Shown here: positions 1 to 5,007 of the stretch, one piece after another | How positions within the stretch are numbered: the first letter of the stretch is position 1 | Layout: every line of letters begins with the position of its first letter | Source: Lentisphaeria bacterium UBA1829 | Lineage (GTDB): Bacteria; Verrucomicrobiota; Lentisphaeria; Victivallales; UBA1829 | Assembly: GCA_002338895.1 (NCBI GenBank) | Contig: DDJH01000162.1 | Coordinates: 1-5,008, forward strand | Direction: 5' to 3' | Length of the DNA: 5,008 bases | The notes under the pieces: generated by a model | The model's database searches: none | Told to the model about the DNA's origin: nothing | What the model saw: the letters and a program-made list of their open reading frames with translations, nothing else | Position numbers and translations under genes: made by a program

Positions 1-1
1 T

Positions 2-220
2 ATCTTTCAACTGGGCGCCGGCTCTTTCCTCACGCTCGAACCCGGTCGAAACAGGGAGGAGGGCCCCAATGCCCCGTGGCTCTTCCTGCCGGAGGACCCC
101 GAGGAACTGCTGGACCGCTTGAATACATATGGATGCCGGATCCGCAAAAAATCCGCGGCCGGACGCTCCCTGCTGGAAGTGCTCGACCCCGAACAGAACC
201 CGGTCTATCTGACAGATTAA
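2..220 (+). CDS. C-terminal part of a probable VOC (glyoxalase/dioxygenase superfamily) protein, 5' end outside window
   Basis: An open frame enters from the left edge and ends at TAA 218-220, leaving 72 visible residues. The visible part reads as the last repeat of a vicinal-oxygen-chelate (VOC) fold. A strand-like stretch (FQLGAGSFLTLEPG, about residues 2-15) is followed by a helix after PEDPEELLDRLNTYGC (about 30-45). A last strand then ends in the family-typical LEVLDPEQNPVYL (about 58-70), which resembles the 'DPDGN-x-[hydrophobic]' ending of VOC proteins. In VOC proteins a Glu in this last strand often binds the metal, and E59 could be it. VOC proteins include glyoxalase I, ring-cleavage dioxygenases and antibiotic-resistance proteins, and the fragment does not say which this is. 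It lies 18 bases upstream of dnaX on the same strand, so the two are probably co-transcribed. The family call rests on the C-terminal motif alone and is moderate. Confidence 0.55.
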   Translation: MFQLGAGSFLTLEPGRNREEGPNAPWLFLPEDPEELLDRLNTYGCRIRKKSAAGRSLLEVLDPEQNPVYLTD

Positions 221-226
221 TGGAAC

Positions 227-230
227 AGGA
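227..230 (+). promoter_or_regulatory. Ribosome binding site of dnaX
   Basis: AGGA lies 8 bases before the ATG at 239. It decides the start. The in-frame ATG at 230 has no purine-rich site at a workable distance and would itself overlap this AGGA. A start at 239 also gives the MAYQV-type N-terminus usual for DnaX. Confidence 0.6.
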
Positions 231-238
231 TGTTTGAA

Positions 239-1990
239 ATGGCTTATCAGGTGATCGCTCGTAAATGGAGACCTCAGAAATTTTCCGATATGGTCGGACA
301 GGAACACATCGCCCGCACATTGCGGAATGCGATTATATCCGGAAGGATCGCGCAGGCGTATCTCTTCGTCGGACCACGCGGAATTGGAAAAACAACGTCT
401 GCGCGAATCTTCGCCAAGGCGTTGAACTGTCTGCATCCGGTCGACGGGGAACCGTGCTGTGAGTGCGAATCCTGCCTCTCCATTGCCAACGAGACCAGCG
501 TCGATGTGATCGAAATCGACGCAGCCACCCATACCCAGGTGGAAAAGGCGCGCGAAATCTGCGAGGAAGTTCTCCATCTGCCGATCTGCTCCAAATATAA
601 AATCTATATCATCGACGAAGTTCACATGCTCTCCAAAAGCGCATGGAACGCCCTGCTCAAAACCATTGAGGAACCGCCGGAACATGCCAAATTCATCTTC
701 GCGACAACCGAGGTCAACAAGGTCCTCCCGACCGTGATCTCCCGCTGTCAGAGATTCGATCTCAAGAGAATCCCGACAAAACTGATCGCAGAACGTCTCG
801 AACTGATCGCGAAAACGGAGGGAGTCCCCATCTCCTCCAAGGCAATCGACGTCATCGCCCGCGCCGCGGACGGCGGCATGCGCGACGCACAGTCCCTCCT
901 CGATCAGATGATCTCCTTCTTCGCAAATGCCGACGGGGAAAACTCGCAGATCTCCGAAGAGCAGGCCCTTTCTCTCTTCGGCCTGACCGCTCCCGCCGAA
1001 ATGTGCGATCTCATCCGCGCCATCCTCTGTAACGATCGCGCCGGCGTGATCACCGCGGTCTACAAGTTCGCATCCGCCGGGAAAAATCTCGAACTGCTCT
1101 TCGATGAGATCCTCGGCTGGCTCCGCGGCGTGCTGATGTGTGCCATCCTTCCCGATCCTTCCGCCGTGCTGGAGGAGAATCCCGAACGGATCCGGCTTTG
1201 CGCGTCCCTGGCCTCCCTCACCCGGCCGGACTGCGTTCAGCGTCTGCTCGAACAGCTCTCCGGAACCGGTTTCCTGCTCCGGGAAGCGATCAACAAGCAG
1301 ATCTTTATCGAAACGCTGCTCCTGAAAGCCATGCGCCTCGCTCACGCCGTGCAGGCCGACGATCTGATCGCACGCCTCAACTACATCCGCAAAAACGGCG
1401 AATTGGCCCCCCTGAACGCGGTGCCCGCTTATGTGACTCTTCCTCCGCCTCAGGTGATTTTGCAAACCTCCGTATCGGCCCCTCCGGCTGTTCCGGTCTC
1501 TGCCAGCCATTCGGGGGGAACTGAAAATTTGCCGGAACCGGAGAAGAAGCCGGTCCCTCCGGCGGAATCCGCATCGTCGATGCCTCCGGAGAAACCGGCG
1601 GCCATGCCGCATCCGGCGGAGGACCATCTGGAGGAGAGGAAGAAAACAGACATCCCGAAGGAGGAACGTTCTCCATCTGCACCCGAACCGGTGAGAGCGG
1701 AAAGGGGGAGAACGGAGAAGGTGGATGCTCCGCAGATGTCGCCGTCCGGGGGAAGTCGGGAGAGTTTCGGCAGTCTTGCGGAGACGGAAGCGGAGGAGTC
1801 TGAGGAGGAGGATGGTGCGTCTCCCGCGGAACCTGCGGCAGAGGAGTTGGATATCAACCGTCTGCTCGGGAAGCGGAAGAGTGTTGAGGAGCTGATCGGC
1901 GAAGTGAAGGAAGTGCCGCTGGTGCAGGAGATCGTCAGCGATTTCCAGGGCAGAATCGTCGATGTTCATGAGATGGACGAAGAGAACTGA
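239..1990 (+). CDS. dnaX: DNA polymerase III subunit tau/gamma (clamp loader ATPase)
   Basis: DnaX is the motor subunit of the clamp loader, which opens the beta sliding clamp onto primed DNA; the long tau form also links the loader to polymerase and helicase. The 583-aa protein starts MAYQVIARKWRP, as the family does. Visible motifs are Walker A GPRGIGKT (45-52), zinc cysteines C64, C73, C76 and C79, Walker B-type IIDEVH (124-129), the ATTE sensor-1 region (155-158), arginine finger SRC (168-170) and sensor-2 GGMRDAQS (212-219). The clamp-loader collar domain covers roughly 240-380. A Pro/Glu/Ser-rich linker follows (about 400-535). The conserved-looking tail ends in VPLVQEIVSDFQGRIVDV (559-576), similar to the last motif of many DnaX proteins. 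E. coli tau is 643 aa, so this is a normal full-length form. The longer alternative start at 230 adds only three residues and lacks a ribosome binding site. The gene lies between a VOC-type gene and an SGNH gene in one apparent operon. A candidate frameshift site at 1513-1563 may also yield a 428-aa short form. Confidence 0.96.
   Translation: MAYQVIARKWRPQKFSDMVGQEHIARTLRNAIISGRIAQAYLFVGPRGIGKTTSARIFAKALNCLHPVDGEPCCECESCLSIANETSVDVIEIDAATHTQVEKAREICEEVLHLPICSKYKIYIIDEVHMLSKSAWNALLKTIEEPPEHAKFIFATTEVNKVLPTVISRCQRFDLKRIPTKLIAERLELIAKTEGVPISSKAIDVIARAADGGMRDAQSLLDQMISFFANADGENSQISEEQALSLFGLTAPAEMCDLIRAILCNDRAGVITAVYKFASAGKNLELLFDEILGWLRGVLMCAILPDPSAVLEENPERIRLCASLASLTRPDCVQRLLEQLSGTGFLLREAINKQIFIETLLLKAMRLAHAVQADDLIARLNYIRKNGELAPLNAVPAYVTLPPPQVILQTSVSAPPAVPVSASHSGGTENLPEPEKKPVPPAESASSMPPEKPAAMPHPAEDHLEERKKTDIPKEERSPSAPEPVRAERGRTEKVDAPQMSPSGGSRESFGSLAETEAEESEEEDGASPAEPAAEELDINRLLGKRKSVEELIGEVKEVPLVQEIVSDFQGRIVDVHEMDEEN
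1513..1563 (+). promoter_or_regulatory. Candidate -1 programmed frameshift signal in dnaX (slippery heptamer plus stem-loop)
   Basis: Six Gs and an A at 1513-1519 read G GGG GGA in the dnaX frame (Ser425-Gly426-Gly427), fitting the X XXY YYZ slippery pattern. After a -1 shift the next codons are AAC and TGA (1522-1524), so the short product would be 428 aa. Downstream, 1531-1541 pairs with 1550-1554 and 1558-1563: 11 base pairs, nearly all G-C, with an 8-base purine loop (1542-1549) and a CCC bulge (1555-1557). Three weak pairs (T1528-A1566, T1529-G1565, T1530-G1564) could extend the base and shorten the spacer from 11 to 8 bases. E. coli dnaX uses A AAA AAG, a nearby -1-frame TGA and a downstream stem-loop to make a 431-aa gamma. 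I see no clear Shine-Dalgarno-like stimulator upstream. The layout is seen in the sequence; the function is inferred. Confidence 0.6.
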
Positions 1991-2022
1991 TTTACAGAAG
2001 TAGAAGAAGGACGGAAACTGCA

Positions 2023-2688
2023 ATGGACGTGAAAAATTTCGGAATTCCCGGAGCCAATACAGCAAGAATTCTCCGGGAGGAGCTGCCGCAGGCGCTCGCA
2101 TTCCGTCCGACCCTGACGATCCTGCTGTGCGGGACGAACGACACATGCAACTCCCATGCTTTGATTTCCGCGGAGGAGAGCGGTCGGAATATCCGGACGA
2201 TTCTGGAGGAGCTGCGGAAGGCCGGTTCGGACTTTCTGCTGATGACTCCGCCGCCGTTCTGTTCGGATCTTCTTCTGGAGCGCCATTCGATCGAAGCCTA
2301 CGGCACTTCGGGACCGGAACAGCGGATGGAGGCGTTCCGCCGGATGCTGAAAGAACTGGCCGGAGAGCAGGGAATCCCGCTTCTGGATCTTGTCCCTCCG
2401 TTTCTGGAACGGGATCTTCATGCGGAGGACTCCTATTTGACCAATCCGCGGAACAGTCCGTGGCGCGACGGACTGCATCCGAATCGGAACGGGTATCGCC
2501 GGATTGCGGAGCTGCTTGCCGGAATCCTTGCAGAAAAAAAGAGGTGGAACACCGCACGCGTCGCCTGTCTCGGCGACAGTATCACATACGGACAATATAT
2601 GTCCGGCGCCGGAACCGCGGAAGGGGAAACATATCCGGCGTTTCTGAAGTCCATGCTCTGCGGAAACTCCGATCCCGGAAGCCGGTAA
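2023..2688 (+). CDS. SGNH/GDSL-type hydrolase with permuted block order (II-III-V-I)
   Basis: SGNH hydrolases are serine esterases, acetylesterases or lipases whose catalytic residues lie in ordered blocks: I (GDS, Ser), II (Gly), III (GxND, Asn) and V (DxxH). This 221-aa protein has all of them, but starts at block II: NFGIPG (5-10), then GTND (37-40), DGLHPN (149-154), and last CLGDSITYG (182-190) with the presumed nucleophile S186. The protein ends about 35 residues after the GDS Ser, past a YPAFLKSML helix (204-212). In normal family members that helix leads into the V-x-NFG strand with which this protein begins. The two ends therefore complete a single domain, joined by a short linker (about 171-178, EKKRWNTA). 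The start has an AGGA at 2008-2011, 11 bases upstream. The gene lies 32 bases after dnaX, and a terminator begins 13 bases after its stop. There is no signal peptide, so it is probably cytoplasmic. The substrate is unknown. It could instead be a doubly truncated remnant of a tandem SGNH protein. Confidence 0.85.
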   Translation: MDVKNFGIPGANTARILREELPQALAFRPTLTILLCGTNDTCNSHALISAEESGRNIRTILEELRKAGSDFLLMTPPPFCSDLLLERHSIEAYGTSGPEQRMEAFRRMLKELAGEQGIPLLDLVPPFLERDLHAEDSYLTNPRNSPWRDGLHPNRNGYRRIAELLAGILAEKKRWNTARVACLGDSITYGQYMSGAGTAEGETYPAFLKSMLCGNSDPGSR

Positions 2689-2701
2689 AATCCGTTCTCC
2701 C

Positions 2702-2745
2702 GCCGGGGAAGCGCATGGTCTCCCGGCACGCCCCCGGCTTTTTTT
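2702..2745 (+). terminator. Rho-independent terminator after the SGNH gene
   Basis: GCCGGGG (2702-2708) pairs with CCCCGGC (2732-2738), followed directly by seven Ts (2739-2745). The 23-base loop can form a further GCG/CGC pairing (2711-2713 with 2729-2731), and an alternative partner CCCGGC at 2722-2727 exists for the left arm. It begins 13 bases after the SGNH stop codon and closes the VOC-dnaX-SGNH unit. Confidence 0.8.
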
Positions 2746-2779
2746 CAGAAAAATCTGCCTGTCCGGAAATCCGGAAAAC

Positions 2780-2808
2780 TTGAATTTTACTCTTTGATAT
2801 GCTATTAT
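2780..2808 (+). promoter_or_regulatory. Sigma70-type promoter for the 158-aa membrane protein gene
   Basis: The -35 is TTGAAT (2780-2785, four of six consensus bases). A 17-base spacer follows, then -10 TATTAT (2803-2808, five of six), preceded by TGC, which makes an extended -10 element. Transcription should start near 2815, giving a leader of about 25 bases before the ATG at 2840. The surrounding DNA is AT-rich and follows directly after a terminator. Two TCCGGA copies lie just upstream (2762-2767 and 2770-2775). Confidence 0.7.
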
Positions 2809-2827
2809 ATTGCCAAAATGTAATCTT

Positions 2828-2831
2828 GAGG
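2828..2831 (+). promoter_or_regulatory. Ribosome binding site of the 158-aa protein gene
   Basis: GAGG lies 8 bases before the ATG at 2840 and inside the predicted transcript. The in-frame TTG at 2810 overlaps the -10 element and lies upstream of the predicted transcription start, so it is not used. Confidence 0.6.
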
Positions 2832-2839
2832 CGTTTCAG

Positions 2840-3316
2840 ATGCGAATGGATTCGACACACTCGCCGGATCATGCCGGCACGGAACGGGAAGGGAGAAGGA
2901 AAATACTGTTCTCCCTGCTGAGTGTGTTCTTTTTTGTCTTTGCATCGCTTTGCGCGCTGTCGGCCGGGATCTCGTTCCCGGAAAGCCAGGAGGATGAGGA
3001 GTGGATCCCGGCAGTCTTCCAGCATGGAATGGGAGACAATGCAATCCGGAACACGGACAACCGTCTCTCTGCCGATTCCAGTCCATCCACTCGTTTGAAT
3101 GTCTCGCGTCTGGTCCAGCGGATCCAGCTCCGTCCGGGGAATCAGCAGAGATTCCAGCACTGCAGGGAACTCTGCTCTCCGCTGCCGATCTGGTCTGTTG
3201 AACCGCAGAGACTGCTCTCCCCGCAAAGACTGCCATATGACGTATTGACTGCGTCATCTCGTTTTCAGATCCTTTTAAAGACGGTTCTGCCGATTCGCGC
3301 AGGTCCGCTCTGCTGA
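2840..3316 (+). CDS. Unrecognised 158-aa protein with an N-terminal membrane segment or signal peptide
   Basis: I do not recognise this protein. Residues 16-21 are charged (EREGRRK region). They are followed by a strongly hydrophobic stretch with a Phe cluster, FSLLSVFFFVFASLCALSAG (about 24-43). This is either an uncleaved membrane anchor or a signal peptide that could be cut near LSA-G (about 42-43). An acidic patch follows (SQEDEEW, 49-55). The remainder is polar and rich in Arg, Gln, Pro and Ser, with cysteines at 108, 112 and 158. By the positive-inside rule, the basic N-terminus predicts that the bulk lies outside the cytoplasm. A clear promoter and ribosome binding site support the ATG at 2840, and codon use resembles the neighbours. 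Overlapping minus-strand frames of similar length have no comparable start signals. It may share a transcript with the 69-aa membrane protein 132 bases downstream, as I see no T-tailed terminator between them. Confidence 0.7.
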   Translation: MRMDSTHSPDHAGTEREGRRKILFSLLSVFFFVFASLCALSAGISFPESQEDEEWIPAVFQHGMGDNAIRNTDNRLSADSSPSTRLNVSRLVQRIQLRPGNQQRFQHCRELCSPLPIWSVEPQRLLSPQRLPYDVLTASSRFQILLKTVLPIRAGPLC

Positions 3317-3330
3317 AAAACACAAGTTGT

Positions 3331-3399
3331 CTTCCGCTCAAATTCACGTTCGCGGAAGCATACTCCCTGTCTCCGCATCCGGAACGGATGGTCCGTTCC
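3331..3399 (+). other. Two hairpins in the 132-base spacer before the 69-aa gene
   Basis: The spacer 3317-3448 contains CTTCCGC (3331-3337) pairing with GCGGAAG (3352-3358) around a 14-base loop. It also contains GGAACGGA (3381-3388) pairing perfectly with TCCGTTCC (3392-3399) around a 3-base loop. Neither is followed by a T run, so they are not ordinary intrinsic terminators. They could be mRNA processing or stabilising elements, a leader structure, or (for the tight second repeat) a protein-binding site. I found no convincing promoter in this spacer. Confidence 0.45.
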
Positions 3400-3433
3400 C
3401 GCATGCAGTGTGTATCAGCATGAAATAATCAGG

Positions 3434-3439
3434 AAAGGA
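3434..3439 (+). promoter_or_regulatory. Ribosome binding site of the 69-aa protein gene
   Basis: AAAGGA lies 9 bases before the ATG at 3449, with a second AGGA just upstream (3431-3434). This favours the ATG at 3449 over the in-frame GTG at 3410, which has no such site. Confidence 0.65.
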
Positions 3440-3448
3440 TCTCAGATT

Positions 3449-3658
3449 ATGACTCCTCAGGAATATGTGACGGCTTTCAGCTTTTTCGGATTTACAATGC
3501 TTATGACCGGCGGAATTGCGCTGGCAATCTTCTGGCCTTCGAAAAAGACAAAATCGAAAAAGAGTGTCGCTCCGGTTTCCGCAGCTCCGGCTGCCGCGGT
3601 TCCGGCGCAACCGGTTGCCGCAACCGTGGTTCCGGTCGCAAAAACCGAAGCTGCATAA
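3449..3658 (+). CDS. Small single-span membrane protein with Ala/Pro/Val-rich tail (69 aa), function unknown
   Basis: The protein begins MTPQEYVTAF and has one hydrophobic span, about residues 8-29 (rich in Phe, Met, Gly and Ile, ending AIFWP). A lysine cluster follows, SKKTKSKK (31-38), and then a low-complexity tail of Ala, Pro and Val (39-63) closing with AKTEAA. The basic cluster just after the span predicts that the tail is cytoplasmic and the short N-terminus is outside. The tail may be an extended linker or an interaction segment; I recognise no family. The start at 3449 is set by a strong AAAGGA site. A long terminator hairpin begins 31 bases after the stop. The gene lies downstream of another predicted membrane or exported protein, so both may act at the envelope, but that is only inference from location. 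The codon pattern and the clear start site argue that it is real despite its size. Confidence 0.75.
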   Translation: MTPQEYVTAFSFFGFTMLMTGGIALAIFWPSKKTKSKKSVAPVSAAPAAAVPAQPVAATVVPVAKTEAA

Positions 3659-3689
3659 GTTTTTTCATTTCCGACTTTTCTCTGTAAAG

Positions 3690-3746
3690 AAACGGCATCC
3701 TTTTCGCGTGTTCCCCGCGGATGGGATGCCGTTTTATTTTCTTTTT
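3690..3746 (+). terminator. Terminator between converging operons
   Basis: AAACGGCATCC (3690-3700) pairs perfectly with GGATGCCGTTT (3724-3734): 11 base pairs. The loop can form a second CGCG/CGCG stem (3705-3708 with 3716-3719). On the + strand a T-rich tract follows (3731-3746). On the - strand the stem is followed only by a short T-rich stretch, so it may also stop, less strongly, transcription arriving from the comM side. It lies in the 102-base gap between the stop codons of converging genes. Confidence 0.82.
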
Positions 3747-3760
3747 CAGGGAAGAGAAGA

Positions 3761-4174
3761 TCAGTACGCAAGAGTTCCGGTCAGCTGGAAGCGGAAGGAG
3801 AGACCGGTGAGTCGGATGCGCATTCCAAGAACTTGTTGTTCCAGATGGAGATCGTTCAGACGGAGGGTGCCCGAACAGTGGAAATCCTCCAGGGAAACAT
3901 GGCCGGGGGCATTGAGAAAACTCTCTTTTTTCCCGTCGCCGGTTGTTTCGGTCCAGGAGTAGCCGTTGTGGTGCTCCGTTCTGACGTTCTCTTCCGAGAG
4001 CCCGAACGGGCTGCTCGTCGCAAGGGTCAGGACAAGATCGGTAATATCCACGTTCAGTTTCAGCATCAGCGACCGGTGGTCCAGTTCTCCGGCCAGCATG
4101 GCGATGCAGCGGTTGATCTGCTTGTCGATTTCCGTTTTGATCAGCGGTTTGACGAGAAGGGGTATCATGGACAT
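3761..4174 (-). CDS. Unrecognised 137-aa protein downstream of comM
   Basis: I do not recognise this protein. It has no signal peptide. The N-terminus (about 1-30, PLLVKPLIKTEIDKQINRC) looks like an amphipathic helix. The rest alternates hydrophobic and polar residues, suggesting several beta strands: LMLKLNVDITDLVLTL (36-51), a loop around 55-85 rich in His, Thr and Gly, then GTLRLNDLHL (102-111) and MRIRLTGLSFRFQLTGTL (118-135). A helix plus beta-sheet scaffold, perhaps a lipid- or ligand-binding sheet, is possible, but no family can be named. The start is ATG 4174-4172, set by AGGA (- strand of 4184-4187) 9 bases upstream. The in-frame TTG at 4183 touches that site and is rejected. The gene begins 20 bases after the comM stop on the same strand, separated by an A8 tract that merges into its ribosome binding site, so it is almost certainly co-transcribed with comM. 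Confidence 0.75.
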   Translation of the reverse strand: MSMIPLLVKPLIKTEIDKQINRCIAMLAGELDHRSLMLKLNVDITDLVLTLATSSPFGLSEENVRTEHHNGYSWTETTGDGKKESFLNAPGHVSLEDFHCSGTLRLNDLHLEQQVLGMRIRLTGLSFRFQLTGTLAY

Positions 4175-4194
4175 GAAGTGCAATCCTTTTTTTT

Positions 4195-5007
4195 CTAGAG
4201 TCTCCGGTCAAGAGAACGATAGTTGACCGCTTCAAAAATATGGTCGGAGGCGATCTGCTCCGCTCCGTCCAGATCGGCGATGGTACGGGCCACCCGCAGA
4301 ATGCGGTCGTAGGCCCGCGCACTCAGACCGAATTCGTTGATCGTATGACGCAGATGCGCTTTCGCCTCCGGCTGGATGGCGCAGAAGCGGGCAAGATCCG
4401 ACGGTTCCATCCGGGCGTTGCAGCGGACAGCAGGTCTGCCGGAAAACCGCTCCTTCTGCCGCTCTCTCGCCCGGATCACCCGGGCGCGGATCTGCGCACT
4501 GGTTTCGCCCGCCGGCGCATGGAGCAGTTCGTTGTCCGTCAGCGACGACACTTCCACATGAAGATCGATCCGGTCCAGCAGCGGCCCTGAAATTTTCGCC
4601 CGGTAATCCTGAATCCGTCTCTGCCCGCAGCGGCAGGTGTGCATCCGGTCCCCGTAGTGACCGCACGGACACGGATTCATCGCCGCCAGAAGTATGAACT
4701 CACAGGGGAAATCAAAACTCCCGGATGCCCGGCTGATCGTCACCACTCCCGACTCAATTGGCTGGCGGAGCGTCTCCAGCACACTGCGTTTGAACTCCGG
4801 CAGCTCATCCAGAAACAGGACGCCGTTGTGAGCCAGACTGATCTCCCCCGGCTGCGGGTTGGTTCCTCCTCCCAGCAGTCCCGCATCGCTGACCGTGTGG
4901 TGCGGCGCCCGGAACGGCCGGTTCCGCAGAAGCGGATGTTCCGATCCCAGAAGTCCCAGCACGCTGTAAATCCGGCTGGTGTCCAGCGTCTCCTCCTCCG
5001 TCATCGG
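4195..5007 (-). CDS. comM: ComM/YifB family Mg-chelatase-like AAA+ ATPase, C-terminal half; 5' end outside window
   Basis: The visible 270 residues are the C-terminal half of a protein usually about 500-510 aa. The frame stays open through the right edge (Pro before the ATG at 5004), so that ATG is internal. Counting from that Met, the motifs are HPLLRNRPFRAPHHTVSD (23-40), ISLAHNGVLFLDELPEF with Walker B acidic residues (55-71), AAMNPCPCG with sensor-1 N110 and cysteines 112 and 114, then CRC (124-126), and SGPLLDRIDL with a probable arginine finger at R145. The Mg-chelatase C-terminal helical domain follows (about 165-265). Walker A and the N-terminal Lon-like fold lie outside the window. 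ComM proteins are hexameric helicases that drive branch migration of incoming single-stranded DNA during natural transformation, as shown in Vibrio and Acinetobacter. The family also occurs in species not known to be competent, so the role here is inferred. The 137-aa gene follows it in the same operon. Confidence 0.93.
   Translation of the reverse strand, partial: PMTEEETLDTSRIYSVLGLLGSEHPLLRNRPFRAPHHTVSDAGLLGGGTNPQPGEISLAHNGVLFLDELPEFKRSVLETLRQPIESGVVTISRASGSFDFPCEFILLAAMNPCPCGHYGDRMHTCRCGQRRIQDYRAKISGPLLDRIDLHVEVSSLTDNELLHAPAGETSAQIRARVIRARERQKERFSGRPAVRCNARMEPSDLARFCAIQPEAKAHLRHTINEFGLSARAYDRILRVARTIADLDGAEQIASDHIFEAVNYRSLDRRL

Noticed and set aside
1388..1396. C AAA AAC in dnaX as a second slippery site
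   Set aside because: The phase is right, but the first base is C, so the X XXY YYZ pattern fails in the P-site. No strong stem-loop was noticed immediately after it.
1138..1524. A 128-codon plus-strand frame inside dnaX
   Set aside because: It is an out-of-frame shadow with no start signals and an Arg/Pro/Ser-rich product. Only its last codons matter, because its stop ends the proposed -1 frameshift product.
1450..1857. Minus-strand frame of 135 codons opposite the dnaX linker
   Set aside because: It arises from the low-complexity Pro/Glu/Ser codons of the linker and is Ser/Gly-rich. No ribosome binding site or family feature is visible.
1966..2595. Minus-strand frame of 209 codons opposite the SGNH gene
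   Set aside because: The opposite strand carries all SGNH catalytic motifs and has a ribosome binding site. This frame has no recognisable motif and is a shadow.
2810..2839. TTG at 2810 as start of the 158-aa protein
   Set aside because: It overlaps the -10 box and lies before the predicted transcription start. The ATG at 2840 has GAGG at 8 bases.
2582..3404. Long minus-strand frames opposite the 158-aa gene
   Set aside because: They run through the terminator, the promoter or the gene without start signals of their own, and the products are Arg/Ser-rich. The plus-strand gene has a promoter, a ribosome binding site and a coherent hydrophobic segment.
3421..3429. TGA-AATAAT as an extended -10 promoter for the 69-aa gene
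   Set aside because: There is no -35 element 16-18 bases upstream, and the start would fall inside the ribosome binding site.
3501..4322. Minus-strand frame of 273 codons spanning the 69-aa gene, the terminator and the comM end
   Set aside because: It crosses a strong terminator and two well-supported genes in the wrong frame. The product is Arg/Pro-rich without motifs.
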